Made by a program: the position numbers and the translations under genes
The notes under the pieces: generated by a model
Databases searched by the model: none
What the model saw: the letters and a program-made list of their open reading frames with translations, nothing else
Told to the model about the DNA's origin: nothing
Shown here: positions 1-7,099 of the stretch, one piece after another
Layout: each line of letters starts with the position of its first letter
Position numbering within the stretch: the first letter of the stretch is position 1
Assembly: GCA_023301645.1 (NCBI GenBank)
Contig: JALZUH010000242.1
Location: forward strand, 1 to 9,194
Length of the DNA stretch: 9,194 bases
Reading direction: 5' to 3'
Source of the DNA: Akkermansiaceae bacterium
GTDB taxonomy: Bacteria > Verrucomicrobiota > Verrucomicrobiia > Verrucomicrobiales > Akkermansiaceae

Positions 1-640
1 TCTGCTGAGGCTCGGCGTAGAGGACGAAGCTGAGGCGGTCTGACCATGCGGAGGTTTCGAAGCGGGCGTCTGTCGGGAGGGTGTCTCCTGTTTCGGATTT
101 GAAGATGAGGTGGGTGACGTCGGCTCTCTGAAAGAAGTGGCCAGATTCGATGATACGGGGGCCGATGTTTCGATCAAAGGGGAGTGCTCCTGTGGAGTGG
201 TAGGCTGTGCCATTAAGGGTGATGGTGAGCTTGAGGTGGGCACTGGGGAGGGCGTTGATTTGTGCTACACTGCTTCCCGGGCTGGCTGAGCCCATATGGG
301 GGATCTGGAGGCTCTCGGTGTCGAGGACCATAGCATAGTCTCCTCCTAGGATGCATCGATGCCACGGGGCATTCGGGACTCGTGATGGAATGCCTTCTTT
401 CCACCACATTTCAGTGTAGTGGTGTTTCTTCGGAAGCAGTTTTGTTAGGTTGGTTTCTGCTGCATTAGCGTGCGTGGTGTTCGTCTGGGCGAGGCTGTGG
501 CTGGTGGTGAGCAGGAGGGAGATGCTGGCTAGGACTAGCAGGCAGAGGAGGCTGATCTTTCTGAAGCTCAGTGAAGTGATGTGGCTGGCACTTTGGTGAA
601 ATGCGCTAGGCCCAGATGTAGGGCAGAGTTGAAGTGGCAT
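1..640 (-). CDS. Exported protein of unknown function, C-terminus cut off by the window edge
   Basis: The frame is open without a stop from the ATG at 640 down to the left edge, giving 213 residues. The N-terminus looks like a secretion signal: an unusually long polar stretch (residues 1-26), Arg-Lys at 27-28, a hydrophobic core at about 30-45 (ISLLCLLVLASISLLL), and a plausible signal peptidase I site after SLA, residue 51. The mature part begins with a polar Thr/Asn/Ala linker, then a Trp-containing segment (MWWKEGIPSRVPNAPWHRC) and stretches that read like beta-strands (HLKLTITLNG, FVLYAEP). I do not recognise the family. No clear Shine-Dalgarno precedes the ATG, and there is no later Met before the signal core, so this start is the best available. 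It lies 42 nt downstream of alkC on the same strand and may share its transcript. Coding is well supported; function is unknown. Confidence 0.8.
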   Translation of the reverse strand, partial: MPLQLCPTSGPSAFHQSASHITSLSFRKISLLCLLVLASISLLLTTSHSLAQTNTTHANAAETNLTKLLPKKHHYTEMWWKEGIPSRVPNAPWHRCILGGDYAMVLDTESLQIPHMGSASPGSSVAQINALPSAHLKLTITLNGTAYHSTGALPFDRNIGPRIIESGHFFQRADVTHLIFKSETGDTLPTDARFETSAWSDRLSFVLYAEPQQ

Positions 641-663
641 GATGATTAATAAACTATGGGGTG

Positions 664-677
664 TTGAAATATTTCAA
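664..677. promoter_or_regulatory. Perfect 14-bp palindrome upstream of the exported-protein gene
   Basis: TTGAAATATTTCAA is a perfect palindrome in the 42-nt gap between the alkC stop codon and the start of the exported-protein gene. On the minus strand a TTGACA hexamer lies just upstream of it, overlapping the alkC stop codon, but I find no good -10 box at 16-18 nt from it. It could be an operator for the downstream gene or a chance AT-rich palindrome. Role is inferred from position only. Confidence 0.3.
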
Positions 678-682
678 ATATG

Positions 683-1846
683 TCAAAGAAGTGTGAAAAT
701 AATGTTAGGGGCTTTTGTGGCTTGGCCATTGATGAGGACTTCGACGTGGTGCTCGCCTGCGTAGAGTTTGCGGGTGGAGGTTTGCTTAAACAGCTGGGAC
801 TTGTGGAGTGTGAGCTGCTGGCCGGGTAGTAGGGTGATGTTTTTCCACTTGAATACTTTGGCGGCTGTTTTGCCGTTAGATTTTCGGTAGTGGACGGCGT
901 AGTCGATGACGATTTTTTGTGTGCTTTTCTGGGTCGAGGTGAGCTGTAGCTGGAGTTTGATGCTGTTGCCTATTTCGATGCGGGCTGGGTCAGGGCTGGA
1001 TTCGTCGCGGTCAGGTGGGGTGAGGGTGAAGGCGTCGATGCTGACCATGGGGTTTTTGGTGTAGCCGAGTAGGGGGAAGACATCGGGGTGGCCAGCCTTG
1101 ACGAGTGTGCGGGTGGCGTGGCGGATGATCCACTGTCGCTCAGAGACTGAGTCTTCTAGCCATTGCTGGCATGTGTCGATGACGACTTCGGGGTGGTCTT
1201 TGGAGATGTCATTGAGGTTATTGGCTACTGATCGTCGGACGTAGTCGCTGGGGTCGTCTTTGAGGTTTTCTAGTAGTGAGACGACGGGGGTGGGGTCTTG
1301 GATGTATTGGGGGAGTTGTTTGCCCCATGGTAGTCTGGGACGGATACCTTCCGAGGCGAGGCGGCGGACGTGGTGATCTGTGTCGAGACACCAGAGTAGC
1401 ATGCTATTGTAGGCTTGGTCTGGGTGGAGATTGAGAAAGGGGCGGATGGCGAATTCGGCGGTAAATAGGGGCGTTAGGTAGCGCAGTAGTGGGAGGGCGA
1501 TCTCGGGGTGATTAATGCCGTATTCGGCAACGTAGTCGATGATCGGCCAGGCGGCATACATGGTCGGCTTGTTATCACGGGGTATTTCGTCCTGCCAGTG
1601 ATTGCGTATGTTTCCGAGGATCTTGGCTGCCTGCGGAAAGGACTGGGGCAGGTGCTTGCCCATGATGGCGATGATGTGATGGACTCGATCCTTGAGCTCT
1701 AGCTGGGCAAGGGATGAGTGGATGTCTTTTTTGAACTGGTCGGCTGAGAAATCAGCGCCAGCTGCTAGTAGGTGGTGACATATTTTCTCCACGGCTTCTT
1801 GGTCGAGTCCGTGTTTCATGAGAAAGGGCTGTGATTTTTCTACCAT
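683..1846 (-). CDS. alkC: AlkC-type DNA alkylation repair glycosylase (HEAT-like repeats plus C-terminal Ig-like domain)
   Basis: A 387-residue protein of the AlkC/AlkD family, cytosolic DNA glycosylases that remove positively charged alkylated bases such as 3-methyladenine and, for AlkC, 3-methylcytosine, without flipping the base out. Residues about 10-265 are helical HEAT-like repeats. Family-typical segments are EFAIRPFL (131-138), HVRRLASEGIRPRLPWG (159-175), DYVRRSVANNLNDISKDHPE (201-220) and WIIRHATRTLVKAG (239-252). From about 268 to the end the sequence turns beta-rich (KLQLQLTS, IDYAVHYRKSNGK, HHVEVLINGQ), matching the Ig-like C-terminal domain known in one AlkC subgroup. The start at 1846 has no clear Shine-Dalgarno; Met10 (1819) is an alternative. 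It is divergent from the U32 gene and upstream of the exported-protein gene. Family assignment is strong; substrate range is inferred from the family. Confidence 0.9.
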   Translation of the reverse strand: MVEKSQPFLMKHGLDQEAVEKICHHLLAAGADFSADQFKKDIHSSLAQLELKDRVHHIIAIMGKHLPQSFPQAAKILGNIRNHWQDEIPRDNKPTMYAAWPIIDYVAEYGINHPEIALPLLRYLTPLFTAEFAIRPFLNLHPDQAYNSMLLWCLDTDHHVRRLASEGIRPRLPWGKQLPQYIQDPTPVVSLLENLKDDPSDYVRRSVANNLNDISKDHPEVVIDTCQQWLEDSVSERQWIIRHATRTLVKAGHPDVFPLLGYTKNPMVSIDAFTLTPPDRDESSPDPARIEIGNSIKLQLQLTSTQKSTQKIVIDYAVHYRKSNGKTAAKVFKWKNITLLPGQQLTLHKSQLFKQTSTRKLYAGEHHVEVLINGQATKAPNIIFTLL

Positions 1847-1956
1847 GGGGATTTGCTATGGGGAGGCTGCGGCGTTTTTTAGCCGAGTTAGTCGATATTG
1901 CCATGATTTTTTATCGTTGTTTCATGGTTGGACATTTGGCGATTTCTGGCAATGCT

Positions 1957-1973
1957 GCTGACCTAATGTCAGC
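1957..1973. promoter_or_regulatory. Inverted repeat over the -35 region of the U32 gene
   Basis: GCTGAC-CTAAT-GTCAGC is an exact 6-bp inverted repeat with a 5-nt centre. It overlaps the proposed -35 box (1958-1963) of the U32 gene promoter, which is where a repressor or activator could act. An operator role is inferred from position and symmetry alone. Confidence 0.3.
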
Positions 1974-1985
1974 TGCAGATAGAAT
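1958..1985 (+). promoter_or_regulatory. Likely sigma-70-type promoter of the U32 gene
   Basis: CTGACC (1958-1963, 4 of 6 to TTGACA), a 16-nt spacer, and TAGAAT (1980-1985, 5 of 6 to TATAAT). Transcription would start near 1992, giving a leader of about 16 nt that still contains the Shine-Dalgarno site. The close fit with the 2008 start supports both calls. Confidence 0.45.
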
Positions 1986-1996
1986 AACGGAGTCGC

Positions 1997-2002
1997 AAGG
2001 AG
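1997..2002 (+). promoter_or_regulatory. Ribosome binding site that fixes the U32 start
   Basis: AAGGAG lies 5 nt before the ATG at 2008. It is the strongest Shine-Dalgarno in the window. It argues against the longer in-frame start at 1831, which would overlap the divergent alkC gene and add 59 residues with no family character. Confidence 0.75.
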
Positions 2003-2007
2003 AAGCT

Positions 2008-4494
2008 ATGGGGGAGTCCTCATGTGATAAGCCATCGGGAAGACCCGCCAATAGGGCGCCGGAGCTGCTTTCACCTGCGGGAAACTGGGACTGTGCTCGT
2101 GCGGCTGTTGCCAATGGTGCGGATGCAATTTTCTTCGGGTTGCCTAAGTTCAATGCTCGCCTACGTGCGGATAATTTCACGGAGGAGGATCTGCCTGAGC
2201 TGATGGATTTCTTACATGCGCATGGAGTGAAGGGTTTTGTGACGATGAATACGCTGATTTTTACAGGCGAAATGGAGGACGCAGAGGCTCAGCTTCGCTT
2301 GCTCGATCGTAGTAATGTGGATGCGATTATTGTGCAGGACTTGGGTCTTGCGAGGCTGTGTCGTCTGGTGGCTCCGTCCATCGAGATTCATGCGTCGACT
2401 CAGATGACGATCACTTCTCCAGAGGGTCTTGAGTTTGCCGATCAGCTCTATGAGCTGGATCGTGCGGTGCTTTCTCGTGAGCTTTCGGTGAAGGATATCG
2501 CTAAGTTTAAGCCAATGGAATGCGCGCCTCTTGAGGTGTTTGTTCATGGCGCTCTCTGTGTAGCGTATTCGGGGCAGTGTCTGACGAGTGAGAGCTTAGG
2601 CCAGAGGTCGGCTAATCGTGGTGAGTGTGCGCAGGCGTGTCGTATGCCGTATACCTTAGTGGTGGATGGTGAGGAGCGAGATATGGAGGAGGTGAGGTAT
2701 TTACTAAGTCCGCAGGATTTGGCGGCGGTGGATGTAATCCCTGAGCTGGTGAAGCAGGGGGTTGTTTCCTATAAGATCGAGGGGCGCTTGAAGTCTCCTG
2801 AATATGTTTCTGCCATTACGAGGGTTTACCGAAAGGCAATTGATGCGGCGGTGGCCAATGAGGCGAGTCCGATCACTCTTGAGGATCGCTATAAGATGGA
2901 GATGACCTTTTCTCGTGGGCTTACCACTGGCTGGTTAGAGGGGACGAATCATCCTTTGCTGACACATGGGCGTTTTGGTAAAAAGCGCGGTGTCTTTGTG
3001 GGGGTGGTGACTGGCTCTGAGCGTGGCTGGGTGGAGGTGGAGCTGGCTACGACTATTCCAGTGAAGGCTGGTGATGGTGTGGTCTTTGATGCGGGTGAAA
3101 ATCGTGATCATGAGCAGGGTGCTCGTATCTGGGAGGTGAAGGGCGATAGGTTGCTATTTCACCGTGATCAGAGCGGCATCGACTGGGGGCGTATCGAAGT
3201 CGGGCAAAAAATCTGGAAGACGGATGATCCAAAGCTCAATAATGCTCTTACGGCGAGCTGGAAGAATGCGAAGCTCAATCCGCTGCGCGATACGCTCAAT
3301 ATTACAGTGTCAGGGTGTGTCGACGAGCCGATGGTGCTGAGCTGCGAAAAGATATCTGTGAGCTCAAGCGAGAAGATGGAGGCTGCACAAAATCGCCCGC
3401 TCGATACGGCCTTTTTGGTGAAGCAGCTCGGTAGGCTGGGCGGCACGGCGTGGCAGCTAGGTGAGGTGACGAATGATCTAGTAGGTGAGCTAATGCTACC
3501 TGTCTCGGCGGTGAATCGTCTGCGTCGAGCACTCATCGAGAAGATGGATAGAGAGGCAGCAGGGCGTGAGCCTAAGCCGCGTGCAGCGTCGAAGGGAACG
3601 CTAAGTGACTTGATGCCAGTGCGGAAGACTGATGAGTCATCGACTCGTGAGCTGTCGGTGCTCTGTCGGAGCATGGAGCAGGTGGAGGCGGCATTGGAGG
3701 TGGGCGTGAGTAATCTTTACGTGGATTTCGAGGATATTCGCCGTGGTAAGGATGCTGTAGCACTTGTTCGCGAGGCGAAGGGGGCGAAGATTCATCTCGC
3801 TACTCCGCGGATTCAGAAGCCGGGCGAGGTTGGCTTTTTTAAGGTGGCTGAGCGGGCTGAGCCAGATGGTGTTTTGATCAGAAACTTGGGCGGTATTTCC
3901 TACTTCAAGGATCATAAGGATCTTTATAAAACGGGGGATTTCTCCCTTAACTGTGCTAATCCCCTCACGGCAAAAATCCTGCGTGAAGAGGGTGGGTTGG
4001 ATCACTTGACCGTTTCCTATGACTTGAATGTTAATCAGGTCCTTGAGCTACTGGTGTCTGCACCTACTGATTGGTTCGAGCTGACACTGCACCAGCATAT
4101 GCCGATGTTTCATATGGAGCACTGTGTGTTCTGCACCTTCCTCTCCGATGGCGGGACGAATATTCTTAACTGTGGTAAGCCTTGTGAGAAACATCATGTG
4201 CAGCTCAAGGATCGCGTCGGTCAGCTTCATACGCTGAAGGCTGATGTGGGGTGTAGAAATACTCTTTTCAATGGCTCGGCTCAGACGGGGGCACGCTTCT
4301 ACCAGCAGATGCGTGGCACGGGTCTTAGGCGCTTCCGCATCGACTTCCTCGATGAAGACGGGCAGGCGGCGAAGAAGACAATCCGCGCCTACAAGCAGCT
4401 CATCTCAGGAGAGACTACAGGAAATCATCTGTGGCAGGAACTCGACGTGATGGAGAAGCTCGGGGTGACTGAGGGGACATTAGAGGTGAAGTAA
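2008..4494 (+). CDS. U32-family protein, RlhA-like, with two barrel domains and two cysteine clusters
   Basis: An 828-residue protein of family U32, listed as peptidases. The studied members RlhA and TrhP take part in RNA C5-hydroxylation and UbiU/UbiV in quinone hydroxylation, with an Fe-S cluster. The first barrel starts at about residue 18 (ELLSPAGNWDCARAAVANGA). It carries the U32 signature EVFVHGALCVAYSGQC and cysteines 184, 191, 207 and 211. A Lys-Ile-Glu-Gly-Arg segment (YKIEGRLKSPEYV) follows. Residues about 300-540 fit the middle DUF3656-type region. A second barrel-like half (about 545-828) has its own set: Cys706, 709, 722, 726 and 749, in HCVFC, NCGKPC and VGCRNTLFN. It is longer than E. 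coli RlhA (about 650 residues). The start is set by AAGGAG at 1997. It is a single-gene unit, divergent from alkC. An RNA hydroxylase role is likely but inferred; proteolysis is not supported by any motif I see. Confidence 0.9.
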   Translation: MGESSCDKPSGRPANRAPELLSPAGNWDCARAAVANGADAIFFGLPKFNARLRADNFTEEDLPELMDFLHAHGVKGFVTMNTLIFTGEMEDAEAQLRLLDRSNVDAIIVQDLGLARLCRLVAPSIEIHASTQMTITSPEGLEFADQLYELDRAVLSRELSVKDIAKFKPMECAPLEVFVHGALCVAYSGQCLTSESLGQRSANRGECAQACRMPYTLVVDGEERDMEEVRYLLSPQDLAAVDVIPELVKQGVVSYKIEGRLKSPEYVSAITRVYRKAIDAAVANEASPITLEDRYKMEMTFSRGLTTGWLEGTNHPLLTHGRFGKKRGVFVGVVTGSERGWVEVELATTIPVKAGDGVVFDAGENRDHEQGARIWEVKGDRLLFHRDQSGIDWGRIEVGQKIWKTDDPKLNNALTASWKNAKLNPLRDTLNITVSGCVDEPMVLSCEKISVSSSEKMEAAQNRPLDTAFLVKQLGRLGGTAWQLGEVTNDLVGELMLPVSAVNRLRRALIEKMDREAAGREPKPRAASKGTLSDLMPVRKTDESSTRELSVLCRSMEQVEAALEVGVSNLYVDFEDIRRGKDAVALVREAKGAKIHLATPRIQKPGEVGFFKVAERAEPDGVLIRNLGGISYFKDHKDLYKTGDFSLNCANPLTAKILREEGGLDHLTVSYDLNVNQVLELLVSAPTDWFELTLHQHMPMFHMEHCVFCTFLSDGGTNILNCGKPCEKHHVQLKDRVGQLHTLKADVGCRNTLFNGSAQTGARFYQQMRGTGLRRFRIDFLDEDGQAAKKTIRAYKQLISGETTGNHLWQELDVMEKLGVTEGTLEVK

Positions 4495-4523
4495 GGTGGG
4501 GCTCGTGACTGGGCTTTACTGGA

Positions 4524-4714
4524 TGTTCGCCGCTACTGAGTGGCGGATAGGTAGAGAAGTATCTTGACTCTGGCTAAGAAGTGGCTCACATCCGGCGCGT
4601 CTGGGTGTGGTAACCTTGGCGCGCTGCCTTCACAGCAGCATGTTTACTTCGTTTCGCAACGGAGTGGACAACTTTGAGTCGTCTTTTCTATTTATAGAGA
4701 AGGCGGCTTTTTTT
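4524..4714 (+). ncRNA. Candidate structured RNA: four hairpins and a terminator between the U32 gene and lysA
   Basis: This stretch lacks a credible protein gene but can form a chain of hairpins on the plus strand: 4524-4549 (11 pairs, 4-nt loop ACTG), 4587-4609 (CACATCC with GGGTGTG), 4623-4639 (GCTGC with GCAGC), 4642-4669 (12 pairs including G-U, loop TCGC), then the terminator at 4678-4714. The loop of the second hairpin (GCGCG, 4595-4599) is complementary to CGCGC at 4620-4624, so a pseudoknot is possible. It could be an independent small RNA, a long 3' untranslated tail of the U32 mRNA, or a lysA leader with an attenuator. No -10 box convincing enough for an own promoter was found, and I recognise no known RNA family. 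Confidence 0.35.
4678..4714 (+). terminator. Rho-independent terminator after the U32 gene region
   Basis: A 12-pair stem (4678-4689 with 4696-4707, a few G-U pairs), a 6-nt loop ATTTAT, and a run of seven T (4708-4714). It ends transcription coming from the U32 gene or from the candidate RNA, 183 nt after the U32 stop. It implies that lysA needs a promoter between 4715 and 4780, unless this is a regulated attenuator. Confidence 0.85.
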
Positions 4715-4732
4715 GTGGCTGCTGTCATGGCT

Positions 4733-4762
4733 TTGAGATGGACCGCATAGCACTTGCATAAA
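4733..4762 (+). promoter_or_regulatory. Weak candidate promoter for lysA
   Basis: TTGAGA (4733-4738), an 18-nt spacer and CATAAA (4757-4762). It lies after the terminator and before lysA, where a promoter is expected. Transcription would start at about 4769, inside the AGGGA site, so either the leader is nearly absent or the true promoter is elsewhere. Low confidence. Confidence 0.25.
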
Positions 4763-4765
4763 TGT

Positions 4766-4770
4766 AGGGA
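4766..4770 (+). promoter_or_regulatory. Probable ribosome binding site of lysA
   Basis: AGGGA lies 9 nt before the ATG at 4780, 3 nt before the in-frame GTG at 4774 and 18 nt before the ATG at 4789. The spacing favours 4780 as the start. Confidence 0.5.
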
Positions 4771-4779
4771 ATAGTGCAA

Positions 4780-6081
4780 ATGCAGTGCATGCATTCATTT
4801 CAATATAAAGACGGCTCACTACACTGTGAGGGGGTAAACCTTAATACACTCGCAGATGAGTATGGGACACCGACTTATGTGTATAGTGCGAGCACATTTA
4901 GAGATCACTACCGCAAGCTTGATAAGGCACTTTCTGGGCTAGATCACGGTATCGAATATGCGGTGAAGGCAAACTCTAACTTATCTGTGCTAAAGCTACT
5001 CGTAGATGAGGGCAGCGGCTTTGATATCGTATCTGGTGGTGAGCTTCAGCGTGTGATCGCTGCGGGTGGTGATGCGGCTAAGTGCACATTTGCAGGTGTT
5101 GGCAAGACTCGTGAAGAGATTGAATACGCGCTTCATGAAGGGATTTATTGCTTTAATGCAGAGAGCGAGGAGGAGGTAGCTTTTATTAGTAAGGTTGCTG
5201 GTGAACTTGGGAAAGTAGCCCCAGTGGCCTTTCGTGTGAATCCAAACGTTGATGCGAAGACTCATAAATACATTTCTACAGGAAAGTCAGAGAACAAGTT
5301 TGGTGTGGATTTCTCATCCATCGATGACGCTTACGCACGTGCTGCTGAGCTGCCAAACATCACACTACGTGGTCTACAGATGCATATCGGCTCTCAGCTG
5401 ACATTACTCCAGCCATTCATGGAAGCTGTTGAGAAAGTAGCGCCTCTAGCAACACGTCTAAAAGAAGCTTACGGAATCGAATTTTTCTCCATCGGTGGTG
5501 GAGTTGGTATTGTTTATGAAGACTCTCTAGCATCTGGTCAGCCTGAGTGGTGGGCGTCTAAGAGTGATGAGGAGCGACCTCTCACTATCGAAGAATATGC
5601 TGCTGGCGTAACTCCTCTTTTGAAAGAAACAGGGCTCAAGATCTTGGTCGAGCCAGGACGCTTCATTGCTGGTAATGCTGGGGTTCTTCTCACCCGCTGC
5701 CTTTATGAGAAGAAAGGCTCTGCAAAGACTTTCCGCATCGTGGATGCAGGCATGAATGATCTCATCCGCCCAGCTCTCTATGAGGGTCATCACGATATTG
5801 CTCCACTCAATGAGCCTAAGTCGTCATCCTCTAGTGTGGATGTGGTAGGCCCTGTGTGCGAAACGGGGGACTTCTTCTGCCAGAGCCGTGAGCTAGCAGA
5901 TTTCGCTCCGGGCGAGGCTATTGCTTTACTGAGTGCCGGCGCCTATGGTTTCGTCATGGCGTCTAACTATAACTCTCGCGGCCTCCCCGTGGAGATTCTC
6001 GTCGATGGTGATCAGGCTAAGGTGATTCGCCCGCGACAGACTGTTGATGACATTCTCGCTAGCGAGATAGCTTCACTGTAG
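4780..6081 (+). CDS. lysA: Diaminopimelate decarboxylase, last step of lysine synthesis
   Basis: A 433-residue PLP enzyme of fold type III that converts meso-diaminopimelate to L-lysine and CO2 in the cytosol. The PLP lysine is Lys63 in YAVKANSN. Other family motifs are HIGSQ (202-206), the phosphate-binding glycine loop GGGVG (239-243), EPGRF (291-295), DAGMNDLIRPALYEGHH, the catalytic CETGDFF with Cys360, and GAYGFVMASNYNSR near the end, where Tyr contacts PLP. The length is normal. The start is uncertain by a few residues: GTG 4774, ATG 4780 or ATG 4789 (giving MHSFQYKDG). I chose 4780 for its spacing to AGGGA; family alignment might prefer 4789. The AEC transporter follows 43 nt later on the same strand, probably in one operon. 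Confidence 0.95.
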   Translation: MQCMHSFQYKDGSLHCEGVNLNTLADEYGTPTYVYSASTFRDHYRKLDKALSGLDHGIEYAVKANSNLSVLKLLVDEGSGFDIVSGGELQRVIAAGGDAAKCTFAGVGKTREEIEYALHEGIYCFNAESEEEVAFISKVAGELGKVAPVAFRVNPNVDAKTHKYISTGKSENKFGVDFSSIDDAYARAAELPNITLRGLQMHIGSQLTLLQPFMEAVEKVAPLATRLKEAYGIEFFSIGGGVGIVYEDSLASGQPEWWASKSDEERPLTIEEYAAGVTPLLKETGLKILVEPGRFIAGNAGVLLTRCLYEKKGSAKTFRIVDAGMNDLIRPALYEGHHDIAPLNEPKSSSSSVDVVGPVCETGDFFCQSRELADFAPGEAIALLSAGAYGFVMASNYNSRGLPVEILVDGDQAKVIRPRQTVDDILASEIASL

Positions 6082-6124
6082 TCATTCACTAGACTCTCAT
6101 GGTCATGTTTAATCTTTAGGAATC

Positions 6125-7099
6125 ATGCATGAGAGTTTACTTGTTTTAGCAGCTGTATTCCCAGTCTACTTGATTGTAGCTCTGGGTGCATCGCTGCGGC
6201 GTTGGCAGATTCTTAGCCCCGGTCTTGACCAAGGGCTGATGTTTTTGGCAGTTAACGTATTTTTCCCCTGTCTGATTCTCGATAAGATGATCGGCGCGGA
6301 GGTTCTTCGTGATCCTTCAGTGGTGTTTTCCTCAGCAGGTATTGGCCTGGTGCTTATCCTTGTAGCAATGGCAATAGGCTGGCTAATAGCACCTCTGCTA
6401 GGGTTAGCTAGTGGTGGTGATCTTAGTAGTGGTAATGGCAGTAATACTGGAGGTAAACGAACCTTTGCGGTAGCGGCGGGGTTGCAAAATTACGGCTATA
6501 TGGCCATCCCATTAGTCATTTACTTATTCCCTGATGATAATGTCATGGCGGTGCTCTTTACCCATAATCTAGGGGTGGAAATCGCGATGTGGACAGTGGG
6601 GCTTATGTTACTCTCGGGTAACAGGAAGCTGAGCTATAAGGTTCTAATGAAGGCTCCTATCATCGCTATGGTGGTAGGCTTGTTTCTAGCTCTGAGTCAC
6701 TTGGACAGCTACGTGCCAGCTGTGATGACGAATACCTTTGAGATGCTGGGGCAGTGCGCTGTGCCTCTCTCGCTGTTGCTGGTAGGGACGACGTGGTATG
6801 ATCTTCTGGCTAAGGCTAGTATGAGCTGGCGGGTGTCACTTGGTGGGATTGTGGTGCGGTTGTTTTTAGCTCCTATTTTATTCCTACTGCTAGGGCGCTA
6901 CTTGCCTCTGGCCACAGAGCTCAAGCAGGTGCTAGTGGTGCAGGCAGCTCTGCCTTCGGCGATGTTTCCCATCGTGCTCTCTAAGCACTATGGGGGGAAA
7001 ACAGAGATCGCTATCGAGGTGGTTATTGCTACGACAGCGGTAAGTTTACTGACGATGCCTTTCGTCATTAGCTTCGGTCGATACTGGCTGGAGCTATAG
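6125..7099 (+). CDS. AEC-family (auxin efflux carrier type) membrane transporter
   Basis: A 324-residue inner-membrane protein with about ten hydrophobic segments, near residues 5-22, 36-54, 71-93, 113-135, 142-162, 175-192, 202-223, 235-257, 265-285 and 295-318. The first half of the repeat ends in a Gly/Ser/Asn-rich loop (97-110). After it comes the AEC hallmark GLQNYGYMAIPLV (119-131) and the helix with FTHNLGVEIAMW. The C-terminal part has QAALPSAMFPIVLSKHYGG (273-291), also typical. Bacterial AEC members carry organic acids such as malate or malonate, or amino-acid-related compounds; the substrate cannot be read from the sequence. AGG at 6118-6120 is a close-spaced ribosome binding site. 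Its position behind lysA suggests, but does not show, a link to lysine or diaminopimelate traffic. The gene converges on rpmB. Confidence 0.88.
   Translation: MHESLLVLAAVFPVYLIVALGASLRRWQILSPGLDQGLMFLAVNVFFPCLILDKMIGAEVLRDPSVVFSSAGIGLVLILVAMAIGWLIAPLLGLASGGDLSSGNGSNTGGKRTFAVAAGLQNYGYMAIPLVIYLFPDDNVMAVLFTHNLGVEIAMWTVGLMLLSGNRKLSYKVLMKAPIIAMVVGLFLALSHLDSYVPAVMTNTFEMLGQCAVPLSLLLVGTTWYDLLAKASMSWRVSLGGIVVRLFLAPILFLLLGRYLPLATELKQVLVVQAALPSAMFPIVLSKHYGGKTEIAIEVVIATTAVSLLTMPFVISFGRYWLEL

Noticed and set aside
213..407. 64-residue minus-strand frame
   Set aside because: It lies inside the exported-protein gene in another frame of the same strand; the gene's own frame has a signal peptide and no stop for 213 codons.
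1831..2007. 59-residue N-terminal extension of the U32 protein
   Set aside because: It overlaps the divergent alkC start, has no ribosome binding site and no U32 character, while ATG 2008 has AAGGAG at ideal spacing.
3168..4005. Several minus-strand frames of 63-168 residues within the U32 gene
   Set aside because: They are antisense to a well-supported family gene and show Ser/Arg-rich shadow composition with no motif.
4495..4714. Lysine riboswitch (L box) upstream of lysA
   Set aside because: An AGAGGTG-like string at the end of the U32 gene recalls its first block, but the other conserved L-box blocks and the five-helix junction are not seen.
4640..4750. 36-codon plus-strand frame
   Set aside because: It runs through the 12-pair hairpin and the terminator and lacks a ribosome binding site; the RNA structure explains the region better.
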